Assembly (NCBI GenBank): GCA_903923395.1
Contig: CAIXXM010000166.1
Location: 1-64,000 of the forward strand
Origin: an uncultured Acidobacteriia bacterium
GTDB taxonomy: Bacteria; Acidobacteriota; Terriglobia; Bryobacterales; Bryobacteraceae
Length of the DNA stretch: 64,000 nt
Direction: 5' to 3'
The stretch's first letter is position 1; each line of letters begins with the position of its first letter. Shown one piece after another: positions 18,226 to 26,860 of the stretch. Position numbers and translations under genes: made by a program. The notes under the pieces are model-generated. The model was given only the letters and a program-made list of their open reading frames with translations. It made no database searches and was not told the DNA's origin.

Positions 18226-18962
18226 CCCGCTCCCGTCTGGACCGCTATCTCGTGGAACATGCTCTCGTCGAATCGGGCGGGAAGGCGCAGGCCCTGATCA
18301 TGGCCGGCGAAGTGATGGTCAACGGACAAAAGGCTCTGAAACCCGGGCAACTGGTGCCGTCGGGTGCGCGTGTGGAATTGCTCGCAAAGAGCCGGTATGT
18401 TTCACGGGGCGGCTTCAAACTGGAACACGGGCTGACAGTATTCGGCATCTCACCGCAAGGGCTGGTGTGCGCGGATTTCGGCACCTCCACGGGCGGTTTT
18501 ACCGATTGCCTGCTGCAGCATGGCGCGCTGCGTGTGCATGCGATCGACACGGGGTCCGGCCAGATCGACTGGCGTTTGCGCACTGACCCGAGAGTAGTGC
18601 TGCATGAGAACACCAACGCACGCTTCGTGGAACCGGGAACTCTTGGTGAAACGGTGGATCTCGCCGTGTGCGACGTCAGTTTCATCTCCAGCACCCTGGT
18701 GGTACCGGCGATGGCGCGCGTGCTGACGGCATCCGGGAGAATCCTGGTGCTTGTGAAACCGCAGTTTGAGGTGCCGAAGGGGCAGGTCGGGCCAGGCGGC
18801 ATTGTGCGGGACCCGGTGCAACACGCGGAATCCTGCGCTAAGGTGGAACGTACTCTCGAAGAACTGGGCTTCCGTACGAAACTGGCAGAGAGTCCCATCA
18901 CAGGCACCGAAGGCAATAAGGAATTCCTGATGTTCGGCGAAAAGGACGTGAAGGCAGCATGA
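18222..18962 (+). CDS. tlyA: TlyA-family rRNA 2'-O-methyltransferase
   Basis: A 246-residue protein with an N-terminal S4 RNA-binding domain (about 3-62, starting SRLDRYLVE) and a C-terminal FtsJ-like Rossmann methyltransferase domain (SRGGFKLE, then ADFGTSTGGFTDCLL as the SAM site). Homologues methylate 16S and/or 23S rRNA ribose (capreomycin-sensitivity locus). The GTG start overlaps the ispA TGA by four bases, and its own stop overlaps nadK. The position between ispA and nadK is a frequent conserved arrangement. Confidence 0.92.
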   Translation: MTRSRLDRYLVEHALVESGGKAQALIMAGEVMVNGQKALKPGQLVPSGARVELLAKSRYVSRGGFKLEHGLTVFGISPQGLVCADFGTSTGGFTDCLLQHGALRVHAIDTGSGQIDWRLRTDPRVVLHENTNARFVEPGTLGETVDLAVCDVSFISSTLVVPAMARVLTASGRILVLVKPQFEVPKGQVGPGGIVRDPVQHAESCAKVERTLEELGFRTKLAESPITGTEGNKEFLMFGEKDVKAA

Positions 18963-19828
18963 GCACACTCTTTTTAAAAAGCGTTGGCGTCTTTGCCAAA
19001 CCACACTCCCCGCAGGCGGCGAAACTGGTGCCGCAGTTGATCCAGTGGCTGACGCAACGGAATCTGGAAGTCCGTTTGGATAACGAAGCCGCGCGCTATG
19101 CGGGGATGTTCGTGGGGCTGGACCGGACACATGTCGCGGAAGGCTGCGATCTGGCCGTTGTGCTGGGCGGGGATGGTACGGTGCTTTCGGCCGCGCGCGC
19201 CATCGGGAACCGGCAGATCCCGATTCTGGCGGTGAATCTGGGCGGGCTCGGCTTTCTGACGGCCATCAAAATTGAAGATTTCTTTCCTGAATTGGAACGG
19301 GCACTGGGTGGCGGTCACCGCCTCAGCCGCCGCAAGATGATGGAGGTCACGCTGCTGCGCGATCACACCACGGTGGCGACTTATCAAGCTTTGAACGATG
19401 CTGTCATCGCGAAATCCAACATCGCCCGCATGATTGATGTGGATGCCTATTATGGGGACGCGTTTGTCTGTTCTTACAAGGCGGACGGCCTGATTATTGC
19501 CACACCCACGGGTTCCACCGCATATTCGTTGTCAGCGGGCGGCCCGATTATATATCCTACGGTGAAGGCATTTTGTCTCGCGCCAATCTGCCCGCATACA
19601 GTTACCAACCGGCCCATCATTGTCCCCGCCGACAAACCGGTCCGTGCAGTGAATCATGCAGCGGATGAATCGGCATTTCTGACAATTGACGGGCAGGTGG
19701 GCAGCCCTCTTGAAAACGGAGATACCGTGGAGTGCCGCGCGTCGGATTTCGACGTGCTGCTCATCCGTCCGCCGCAGAAGAGCTTTTTCGATGTTTTGCG
19801 CCAAAAATTGAAATGGGGTGAACGGTAA
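18959..19828 (+). CDS. nadK: NAD kinase
   Basis: ATP-dependent (or polyphosphate-dependent) NAD kinase of 289 residues, making NADP+. Diagnostic motifs are GGDGTVLSAAR, the NDAVIAKSN region that binds NAD, and KADGLIIATPTGSTAYSLSAGG. The ATG overlaps the tlyA TGA in ATGA, so translation is coupled. Confidence 0.95.
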   Translation: MSTLFLKSVGVFAKPHSPQAAKLVPQLIQWLTQRNLEVRLDNEAARYAGMFVGLDRTHVAEGCDLAVVLGGDGTVLSAARAIGNRQIPILAVNLGGLGFLTAIKIEDFFPELERALGGGHRLSRRKMMEVTLLRDHTTVATYQALNDAVIAKSNIARMIDVDAYYGDAFVCSYKADGLIIATPTGSTAYSLSAGGPIIYPTVKAFCLAPICPHTVTNRPIIVPADKPVRAVNHAADESAFLTIDGQVGSPLENGDTVECRASDFDVLLIRPPQKSFFDVLRQKLKWGER

Positions 19829-19832
19829 ACCA

Positions 19833-21092
19833 ATGAAGAAACTCAATGTGACGTTCTGGATCTTTTTCGGCCTGGCGGCGGGCATACTCGTCGGAGGCTA
19901 TTTTCCGGACTTCGCGAAGAAGCTGGCCCCCATCAGCAATATTTTTCTTCACCTGATCAAATCCATCATCGCGCCGCTGCTGTTCGGCACGCTGGTTTAT
20001 GGCATCGCGGGCGTGGGCGATACCAAATCGATGGGCCGCATTGGCCTGAAGTCGATTATCTATTTCGAGGTGGTGACCACCGCGGCTTTGTTCCTCGGTT
20101 TGGGGATGGTGAATTTGGTGAAGCCTGGCGTAGGGTTGGTGATTGCGACCGCGAAGGCACCCTCCGGCGCGGTTCCCAAACAGGATTTCGCGCAGATTCT
20201 GGAACACGTTTTCCCCACCAGCATTATTGATTCCATGGCACGCGGTGACGTGCTTCAGATTGTGGTGTTCTCCTTCCTCTTCGGTGCGGCCTGCGCGGCG
20301 ATCGGCACCAAGGCAACTCCGGTGGTGAAGTTCTGTGAGTCGCTTGCGGAGGTGATGTTCCACTACACGGGCTACGTGATGTACCTGGCTCCCTTTGGCG
20401 TATTCGCGGCTGTTTGCGTGACGGTGGGCACGAACGGATTCGGTGTTCTGGTGCAGTTGAGCAAGCTTGTTGGAACGGTCTTCGCCTCTCTGGTGATCTT
20501 CATTGTGCTGGTGCTGGGGATTGTGGTCGCGATCTTCCGTATCCCTCTGGGGCGGTTCTTCCAGGCGGTCAAGCAGCCGTTCATCATCGCGTTCTCCACG
20601 GCATCGAGCGAAGCGGCTCTCCCGCTGGCACTGGAAAACATGGAGAAGTTCGGCGTTCCCAAGCACATTGTGGCATTCGTACTGCCCACCGGCTACAGCT
20701 TCAACCTGGATGGCACAACGCTTTATCTCTCTGTCGCGGCGCTCTTTGTGGCACAGGCGGCGGGAAGCCACATGCCGTTCGGCGAGCAGTTGATCATGAT
20801 GCTGACCCTGATGCTGACCAGCAAGGGTGTTGCCGGTGTGCCGCGCGCCTCCATGGTGATTCTGATGGGGACACTGGCCACCTTCAACCTGCCGCTCGAG
20901 GGCATTACAGTGATTCTCGGGGTGGATGCGATTCTCGATATGGCCCGCACCAGCGTAAATGTTCTGGGCAACTGCCTGGCCTCCGCCGTGGTGGCCAAGT
21001 GGGAAGGCTACCAGTTCCCGCAGGGCAGCGTGGACCTTTCTTTACCTCCAGCACCGCCGGTTCTGGCGAGAAGCCTCGAACACACAGCGTGA
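19833..21092 (+). CDS. Dicarboxylate/amino acid:cation symporter (DAACS family)
   Basis: A 419-residue secondary transporter of the glutamate/C4-dicarboxylate (GltP/DctA) family, with the expected eight transmembrane helices and two re-entrant loops. Signature stretches are ASSEAALP (first hairpin), GYSFNLDGTTLY (unwound helix 7) and DMARTSVNVLGN (helix 8, substrate-binding Asp/Arg region). The ATG at 19833 was preferred to a GTG at 19818 inside nadK. It lies only four bases after the nadK stop. The exact substrate (glutamate/aspartate or C4-dicarboxylate) cannot be told from the motifs. Confidence 0.9.
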   Translation: MKKLNVTFWIFFGLAAGILVGGYFPDFAKKLAPISNIFLHLIKSIIAPLLFGTLVYGIAGVGDTKSMGRIGLKSIIYFEVVTTAALFLGLGMVNLVKPGVGLVIATAKAPSGAVPKQDFAQILEHVFPTSIIDSMARGDVLQIVVFSFLFGAACAAIGTKATPVVKFCESLAEVMFHYTGYVMYLAPFGVFAAVCVTVGTNGFGVLVQLSKLVGTVFASLVIFIVLVLGIVVAIFRIPLGRFFQAVKQPFIIAFSTASSEAALPLALENMEKFGVPKHIVAFVLPTGYSFNLDGTTLYLSVAALFVAQAAGSHMPFGEQLIMMLTLMLTSKGVAGVPRASMVILMGTLATFNLPLEGITVILGVDAILDMARTSVNVLGNCLASAVVAKWEGYQFPQGSVDLSLPPAPPVLARSLEHTA

Positions 21093-21113
21093 TACCCTCG
21101 TAATAACGACTTC

Positions 21114-21539
21114 ATGGCTGCTCAAACTACTACGGCAACGGCTCAGAAACCCGCGCCCGCGCTCAGCGCCTGGCTGCTCCCGGTTGCTCTTACGTGGATC
21201 ATTCCGGGTGCGGGGCACTTCATGCTGAAGAAGACCGGCCGGGGTGCACTCCTGTTCGTGAGCGTGGTCTGCATGTTTGCGCTGGGTCTGATGATGCGGG
21301 GCTATATGTTCACCCCGGAATCCGGCGACCCGCTCACCACACTGATCAATTACGGCGGATTTTTCTGCAATCTGGCGTCGGGCGCACTTTACTTTGGCGC
21401 CATGATGTTCGGCTATGTGCAGCCTGACCTTGCGGGACACGTGCATGACTATGGCACGAAGTTCCTGGTGACCGCCGGTCTGCTCAACATCCTCTCCATG
21501 GTGGATGTCTACGAAATCATCGCGGGAGAAAAAGAGTAA
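21114..21539 (+). CDS. Small membrane protein, DUF6677-like
   Basis: A 141-residue protein with about four predicted membrane helices. An Ala/Thr/Pro-rich cytoplasmic start is followed by LPVALTWIIPGAGHFMLKK, the family-like motif shared with TM2-type proteins in which a helix ends at PG-GH and continues into GRGALLF. It resembles acidobacterial DUF6677 proteins of unknown role. Its TAA overlaps the next ATG by one base. Confidence 0.7.
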   Translation: MAAQTTTATAQKPAPALSAWLLPVALTWIIPGAGHFMLKKTGRGALLFVSVVCMFALGLMMRGYMFTPESGDPLTTLINYGGFFCNLASGALYFGAMMFGYVQPDLAGHVHDYGTKFLVTAGLLNILSMVDVYEIIAGEKE

Positions 21540-21721
21540 TGAAAATGAACCTCTCTCACTTCGAGATGGCGTTCCTGTTCGCCTTTTTTGTCTCGATCGT
21601 GCTGGGCATCACCAGCAAGAAGACACAGCAGGAGCAGATCCGTTATGGACTCTACTGCTTCGGCTACTTCATTCTGGCCCTGTTTGGCGTGGGCTGGATC
21701 ATGAAGCTCGGCCACGGCTAA
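21539..21721 (+). CDS. Small two-helix membrane protein of unknown function
   Basis: A 60-residue protein with two hydrophobic segments (about 8-25 and 38-56) separated by a short polar loop with TSKKTQQEQ. It starts at an ATG that overlaps the preceding TAA by one base and is followed by the glycosyltransferase gene 7 bases later, so it is part of the same transcript. The position and overlap make it likely to be real. Function unknown; it may be a partner of the DUF6677-like protein. Confidence 0.65.
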   Translation: MKMNLSHFEMAFLFAFFVSIVLGITSKKTQQEQIRYGLYCFGYFILALFGVGWIMKLGHG

Positions 21722-21728
21722 ACAGGCT

Positions 21729-22811
21729 GTGACACGCGCGCGCCTGCTTCTGGCCTGCCTTGCCGGCATTGCCTTCCAGGCCTTCTGGTACGGGCCGGCG
21801 CTGGCATCCTCCACCGGGCGCGGCGTGAATGACTTTCTCAACTTCTACACGGCGGGAAAGCTGGCGTTTTCCGGCCATTTGTACGACCCGCAGACCTTCA
21901 TTGCGACCGAGGCATCGGTAACCGGCTATTCCACAGCCAACCTGATTTTTGTCCGGCTGCCCTGGCAGGCTGCGTTGTTCTGGCTACTGGCCCGGCTGCC
22001 TTACTTCCCTGCTTACGCCGTATGGCAGTTGCTGTGTGTGTCGGCCCTGTTCGCGGCTTTCTACCTCTGGCCTTATGGTTCCAGGCAGTCGAAGCTGCTG
22101 GCTGCGGCGTGGTCCTTCCCGTTGTTCACCAGCCTCGCGGTCGGCCAGGATGTTCCATTTGTACTGCTGGCGATCAGTGCGGCGGTGCGCTTCCGGGAAA
22201 GATACCCTGTGCTCTGCGGCATCTGCCAGGCACTGTGCGTGGCAAAGGTGCACTTGCTGTGGATATTCGTACTGGTGTGGCTGGGGTGGGATTCCAAGCC
22301 AAGGCTCGCTGCGTTCCTGAGTACTGGCGGCGTTCTTGCCGGATTGTGTTTTGCCGCGGGAACGTGGAATTGGATTCCGCAGTTTCTGGGGGCACTGCGG
22401 TTCTGTGAACAGCATGAAGACCTGAGCGTGATGCCGAATCTGCATCGGATCTTCGCGGCAGCGCCAACCCTCGAAGGGATCGCGGCGCTCGTCTGCGCAG
22501 CCGCCGTATTCCTTGCCGCCCGGAAGGACAGATCCCTGGCTGCGGCGGCCGCCCTCGCCGCTGGAATTCTGACTGGACGCCACGGTTTTATTGCGGATTG
22601 TTCCATCCTGCTTCCCGCAGCGGGCCTGGTTGCGGTGAGAGTACCGGAAGCACGGAAAGCACTGTTGCTTATCCTGGTGCCGCTGACTTATCTGCCTTCG
22701 TTCTTCGCTCAGCCTCTGGCAACAACGCTGGTGATCGCCTCACTCTGCTTTGGCTCCGCATACGCCGCACTCACTTTCCGCGGACCCGAAAAGAACGAGG
22801 CGATGAGATAG
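21729..22811 (+). CDS. GT87-family (DUF2029) membrane glycosyltransferase
   Basis: A 360-residue integral membrane protein resembling GT87 polyprenol-phosphate-mannose-dependent transferases (DUF2029). It has about nine hydrophobic helices and the early loop motif NDFLNFYTAGKLAFSG, in which the first acidic residue is the proposed catalytic base. Also visible are VGQDVPFVLLAIS and KVHLLWIF, typical positions for the family (the usual GQ and KP motifs). The start is GTG. The last 34 codons overlap the convergent GT39-like gene by 103 bp. Acceptor unknown; an envelope polysaccharide or glycoprotein is likely. Confidence 0.8.
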   Translation: MTRARLLLACLAGIAFQAFWYGPALASSTGRGVNDFLNFYTAGKLAFSGHLYDPQTFIATEASVTGYSTANLIFVRLPWQAALFWLLARLPYFPAYAVWQLLCVSALFAAFYLWPYGSRQSKLLAAAWSFPLFTSLAVGQDVPFVLLAISAAVRFRERYPVLCGICQALCVAKVHLLWIFVLVWLGWDSKPRLAAFLSTGGVLAGLCFAAGTWNWIPQFLGALRFCEQHEDLSVMPNLHRIFAAAPTLEGIAALVCAAAVFLAARKDRSLAAAAALAAGILTGRHGFIADCSILLPAAGLVAVRVPEARKALLLILVPLTYLPSFFAQPLATTLVIASLCFGSAYAALTFRGPEKNEAMR

Positions 22812-23965
22812 CCGGCCGGCAACGCCAAAAATGGAAGCAGCGGCGTGGCATCGGACTCGCGCGACAAGCTCAAATAGCAGCCCAGGGGATATACCAGCAG
22901 AGAGGCCAGAATTGGTGCCGCCATCGCACGCCGTTGACTGAGCAACAGCGCAAGCCCGCCCCAGCCCAGCAGCACGATGAACCAGGAACCGGGCGACCTG
23001 GAAGGGAACCAGAATTCCTGGATCCGTCCTGCAATCAGGAGCGCCGCCTTTTCGCGGTTCGTCAACACCCACCGCAGGCCTTCGGCAAGCCGCGCCTGCC
23101 CGTAAACGGCTTCCCCGGCAGCCATTTTCGTTTCCTCCTCGGGACTGAACTGAGGATGGCTCTTTTCGAGGCACCCCGCGCGTTGCGTATTGGCCCAGGA
23201 GACCTTCGCGCAATCGTTGAATGCGGAGCCGAACTCAATCGCAAAACCATCCTGGACCGGAACCCAGGCATGTAGGCGGGTCACATTCCGCAGCGTCCAA
23301 GGCAGCACCAGCAGGAATGCCGCGGCAGCGATCTTAACAGCGCATTTCGGGCCTTGTCTCTGCTCCAGCAAGATCCAGGCCAGGAAACTGACACAGATGG
23401 CACCACAGCCGGCATGAGTGAGAAGTACCGCCACGGAGGCGAAGGCGGGAAGCCAAAGGCTGCGGTTTTGCCGGATGGCCCATGCAGTGATGAGAACAGC
23501 GGCGAGAGTCAGGTTTGCGGCAAATACTGGCCCGGACCACAACCAAACCTGGTTGCCACAGACGAGAGCGGTGGCAATTGCGGCTGCCCACCCGACCTTT
23601 GCATTCCCCCACAACCATTCACCGGCCATGACAAGCAAGACACCTTGCAGTCCGATGCCTGTGAGCGCCAGCCAGAACAAGATCACTTCGGAATCTTGAC
23701 CGGCAACCCGGCTCACCAGGGCGAGCGCGGCAGGAAAGACAGGAGGCTCCAGGGCACTGGGTCCGGTGGTACCTGTGCTGGGGTACGGGTTGGAAAAGTC
23801 CCCCTGTTGCAGCAAGCTTTTCGCGAGCGCAAGGGACACACTTCGTTCTGGAACATCGGACAGTGGCCTGCCTGGACCGAAATGCCAATAAGCAAGGGCA
23901 AGGGATCCAAGAACAGCGGCTAAGGGCAACATTTTCAGGCACTTAGCTCGCCAATAGAACATCAC
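22709..23965 (-). CDS. GT39/ArnT-like membrane glycosyltransferase
   Basis: A 418-residue multi-spanning protein of the GT-C fold. The first periplasmic loop contains DVPERSVSLA, where the acidic residue would be the catalytic base, followed by a PPVFPAALALVSRVAG stretch as in dolichol- or undecaprenyl-phosphate-sugar transferases. About ten hydrophobic helices follow, then a soluble region with several cysteines near 240-275 and a final pair of helices. It converges on the GT87-like gene with a 103-bp overlap of coding ends. Sugar donor and acceptor are not deducible. Confidence 0.75.
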   Translation of the reverse strand: MMFYWRAKCLKMLPLAAVLGSLALAYWHFGPGRPLSDVPERSVSLALAKSLLQQGDFSNPYPSTGTTGPSALEPPVFPAALALVSRVAGQDSEVILFWLALTGIGLQGVLLVMAGEWLWGNAKVGWAAAIATALVCGNQVWLWSGPVFAANLTLAAVLITAWAIRQNRSLWLPAFASVAVLLTHAGCGAICVSFLAWILLEQRQGPKCAVKIAAAAFLLVLPWTLRNVTRLHAWVPVQDGFAIEFGSAFNDCAKVSWANTQRAGCLEKSHPQFSPEEETKMAAGEAVYGQARLAEGLRWVLTNREKAALLIAGRIQEFWFPSRSPGSWFIVLLGWGGLALLLSQRRAMAAPILASLLVYPLGCYLSLSRESDATPLLPFLALPAGYLIASFFSGPRKVSAAYAEPKQSEAITSVVARG

Positions 23966-24086
23966 GTTAAGAGTTTACCCACCTCTCAGCCGCCTGAACA
24001 GGTAAGAAAAGCACCGAACGGTACTAGCAAGCCAACTGGTCCCAGCGACCATTCCGCCAGGTACCCGGATGGTACGGGACGTCAAT

Positions 24087-24443
24087 TTATAGTGCGGCTG
24101 CCGCGATCGGAATCAGGCCGAACACATATAAACACAGGCCAGCCATGGCAGCCCGTGGCAGTTTCACCCGAAGGCAGAACCAAATCGTCATCAGGCCCAG
24201 AGCGGTGACCAATGCAAAGCCCCAGAGCGCCGGGCTCTGCAGAAAGATGGTTTCGAGCCGGGACTGTGCCTGCACGGCAACTGCGGCGAGCGCCGCCACT
24301 GTCGCGAAAACCAGCCAGCGGACTCCTGTTGCCGTACGGAGCGCGAGATTGCCTCTCCGCACCGACAACCATAGTGCACCAAAGAGTGACAGAGAGAGGA
24401 CAACCGCCAACGCCGAGGGGATCGTATGCCAGATCATTTCCAT
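24087..24443 (-). CDS. Small four-helix membrane protein of unknown function
   Basis: A 118-residue protein starting MEMIWHTIPSALAVVLS with about four hydrophobic segments. The frame stays open upstream to 24590, but the extra 49 residues are basic and poorly conserved-looking and overlap the neighbouring promoter region, so the ATG at 24443 was preferred. No good ribosome site is seen, so the start is uncertain. No named family recognised. It is divergent from the pseudo-receiver gene. Confidence 0.5.
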   Translation of the reverse strand: MEMIWHTIPSALAVVLSLSLFGALWLSVRRGNLALRTATGVRWLVFATVAALAAVAVQAQSRLETIFLQSPALWGFALVTALGLMTIWFCLRVKLPRAAMAGLCLYVFGLIPIAAAAL

Positions 24444-24631
24444 GCCGCAGGAACGTGCACGGACCGTGCCAACCCGATTGCGGCGAAAAATCAACAAGTT
24501 AGGGAAATCAGCCCTGCGAGGTGACGCAGCCCAGGCAGGAAAACCTGCGTCTTTTGGCGCATACCTTTGCAAGAAAGTCCGCTTTTTCATTGAGTTGCAC
24601 TTTGGCTACTCACCTGCGCCATGAGGGGTGT

Positions 24632-25048
24632 ATGAAGACCAGGTACAGAACAGAGAGCCTGGGATGTCCGCTCCCGAACGACGGCGCACTCGCCTTGGCC
24701 GTGGTTCCGGTTCCCATGGCAAAAACCCTGCGGAAGTTGCTTGCAAAGTTGCACTGGCAGTTGGAACTCTGCAGTTCGCCGGGAGAAGCAGCCTCGCGCT
24801 TTGCCGATGGAAGCGCAGCCGTACTGTTTTGCATGGATACCAACTGGCGGGAAGCCGTGGCAGGCGTGAGCGCCATAACCCATCCGCCGGTAGTTCTGGT
24901 GATCGCACAGGACAACACGGGGACACACTGGATGGACATTCTCACCGCCGGTGCGTTCTCACTCAACGCGAATCCGGTTCGCATGACCGAACTGTTGCCT
25001 CTCTTGAATCATGCCTGGAATCACTGGCACCAGCCCAACGCCAGTTAG
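24632..25048 (+). CDS. Degenerate response-regulator receiver (pseudo-receiver) protein
   Basis: A 138-residue protein that fits a lone receiver (CheY-like) fold. There is an N-terminal strand with helix LALAVVPVPMAKTLRKLLAK, a middle strand AAVLFCMDTNW with an Asp near the phospho-acceptor position, PPVVLVIAQDN, and a C-terminal AGAFSLNANPVRMTELLPLL. In true receivers the last segment carries a conserved Lys-Pro. Here it is Asn-Pro, and the N-terminal acidic pair is missing, so ordinary phosphorylation is unlikely. Start ATG with a GAGGGG ribosome site. It is followed by a universal-stress-protein gene after 12 bases. Confidence 0.6.
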   Translation: MKTRYRTESLGCPLPNDGALALAVVPVPMAKTLRKLLAKLHWQLELCSSPGEAASRFADGSAAVLFCMDTNWREAVAGVSAITHPPVVLVIAQDNTGTHWMDILTAGAFSLNANPVRMTELLPLLNHAWNHWHQPNAS

Positions 25049-25060
25049 AAGGAAATCGAT

Positions 25061-25921
25061 ATGAGCCAATTTCAACGCATTCTCTTCCCCGTGGATTTCT
25101 CAGAACGAAGCACCGCGGCAGCGCCCTTCGTCCACTCCCTGGCCGCACGCAATCTTGCGGAATTGACGCTGCTCCACGTGATTCAGCCGCCAACGCCGAT
25201 GTACATGGGCATGGACGGCATTTATGCCACGGACTGCGATATTCCGGGACTCAAGGAGAACCTGCAAAGCCGGCTTGAAACCTTTGCCGCTGAGCAGTTC
25301 CCGCGCATGGCGGTCACTTCTGTTGTGGAATATGGCGACCCGGCCAAGACCATCGCCGACTATGCCGGTGAACATGGCTTTGGGGTCATCATGATGCCTA
25401 CCCACGGCTACGGCTCCTTCCGCAGGCTGCTGCTGGGTTCCATCACGGCCAAGGTTTTGCACGACACGCAAGTTCCCGTGTGGACCGACGCCCATGCGCC
25501 GGAGCCCAGCCACCGCGCGCATCCGCAACCGCGCCGCATCGTCTGCGGCATTGACCTGAAGGCTGACAGCGCACGCATTCTCGATTTCGCCCTGCAGACA
25601 GCCGCTGCAACGGGAGCCGCCGTGGAGGTTGTGCACTGCGTGCCGGAGCAGCATTCCAAGGCGGAAGCCGTGGAGCAGTACAACCAGATCCAGGAAATGC
25701 TCTGCGAAGCAGCGGATAAGCAGCAGGTGGAAGCTGAGGCGGATGTCAACACAGTCCTGGCGGGGGGCGATATCGCCAAGCTGCTGCGCGAAGTGGCACT
25801 CCGGAAGAGGGCTGACCTGGTGGTGATCGGGCGTGGCCGCATCCAGGAAGCGCTGGGCGGGCTGCACTCTCATGTGTATTCCATCGTGCGCGAATCCCCG
25901 TGCCCGGTCATCAGCATTTGA
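25061..25921 (+). CDS. Universal stress protein with two tandem Usp domains
   Basis: A 286-residue cytoplasmic protein with two Usp folds. Domain 1 (about 1-145) begins FQRILFPVDFSE and ends in a MPTHGYGSFRRLLLGS segment. Domain 2 (about 160-286) begins RRIVCGIDLK and ends in IGRGRIQEALGGLHSHVYS. Both ends follow the G-x2-G-x9-G-S/T nucleotide-binding pattern approximately (GYGSFRRLLLGS in the first; less perfect in the second). Such proteins act in stress tolerance, often through ATP binding. It is preceded by the pseudo-receiver gene and followed 21 bases later by folD. Confidence 0.9.
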   Translation: MSQFQRILFPVDFSERSTAAAPFVHSLAARNLAELTLLHVIQPPTPMYMGMDGIYATDCDIPGLKENLQSRLETFAAEQFPRMAVTSVVEYGDPAKTIADYAGEHGFGVIMMPTHGYGSFRRLLLGSITAKVLHDTQVPVWTDAHAPEPSHRAHPQPRRIVCGIDLKADSARILDFALQTAAATGAAVEVVHCVPEQHSKAEAVEQYNQIQEMLCEAADKQQVEAEADVNTVLAGGDIAKLLREVALRKRADLVVIGRGRIQEALGGLHSHVYSIVRESPCPVISI

Positions 25922-25942
25922 GCCTTCGATACCATAAAGAGC

Positions 25943-26860
25943 GTGCCCCGCATCCTCGACGGCAAGACCGTCCGCGATCAAATTAAAGCCGAACTGAAGC
26001 CCCGTGTTGCCGCTTTCCGCGAAAGCACGGGGCGCGCTCCCGGACTGGTGGTTGTCCTCGTAGGCAATGACCCGGCCTCTGAAGTCTATGTCGCATCCAA
26101 GACCGCCACGGCGGACGAACTCGGCATCTACAACGAGACTCTGACCTATCCCGCCACAACCACCACGGATGAGCTTCTTGCCGTGATTGCCAGGCTGAAT
26201 GAACGACCGGAGGTGGATGGCATTCTAGTGCAGTTGCCGTTGCCCGCACATGTGGATTCGCAGAGAGTTTTGCTCGCGGTCCTGCCGGAAAAGGACGTCG
26301 ACGGTTTCCATCCCTGCAACATCGGCGCGATGGTGACCGGCCGCCCGGCCCCGAAGCCCTGCACGCCAGCCGGGATCATCGAACTGCTGAAGTACTACCA
26401 GATTCCGGTGGAAGGGAAACATGCGGTCGTTGTGGGGCGCAGCGACATTGTTGGCAAGCCCATGGCGGCACTGCTGCTGCAGCAGAACGCCACGGTCACC
26501 ATCTGCCACAGCAAAACGCGGAATCTCGCCGAAATCTGCCGCACGGCCGATATCCTCGTCGGTGCCATTGGCCGCCCTGCCTTTCTGAAAGCGGAGCATA
26601 TCCAGCCAGGAGCCGTGGTGATTGATGTTGGCGTGAACCGCGTGGATGATTATGGACTCGCGGAAACCATCTTCCCGCCGGAACGGCTCGCGAACTTCGC
26701 GAAGAAGGGCTATCTGCTCACCGGCGATGTGAACCCAGCGGACATAGAAAAGCTGGCCTCGGCATATACGCCCGTGCCGGGTGGCGTGGGTCCCCTGACG
26801 ATCGCCATGCTGATGTTCAACACGGTTGGCGCGGCGGAACGGCGGATTGCGCAGGCATGA
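25943..26860 (+). CDS. folD: Bifunctional methylenetetrahydrofolate dehydrogenase/cyclohydrolase
   Basis: A 305-residue cytosolic enzyme of one-carbon metabolism, interconverting 5,10-methylene-, methenyl- and 10-formyl-tetrahydrofolate. Recognised by VGNDPASEVYVASK with the catalytic Lys, VDGILVQLPLP, EKDVDGFHP, and the NADP-binding GRSDIVGKP. The C-terminal PVPGGVGPLTIAML is intact. The length is normal. The GTG start is fixed by the family N-terminus (RILDGK). The stop overlaps coaE by four bases. Confidence 0.96.
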   Translation: MPRILDGKTVRDQIKAELKPRVAAFRESTGRAPGLVVVLVGNDPASEVYVASKTATADELGIYNETLTYPATTTTDELLAVIARLNERPEVDGILVQLPLPAHVDSQRVLLAVLPEKDVDGFHPCNIGAMVTGRPAPKPCTPAGIIELLKYYQIPVEGKHAVVVGRSDIVGKPMAALLLQQNATVTICHSKTRNLAEICRTADILVGAIGRPAFLKAEHIQPGAVVIDVGVNRVDDYGLAETIFPPERLANFAKKGYLLTGDVNPADIEKLASAYTPVPGGVGPLTIAMLMFNTVGAAERRIAQA

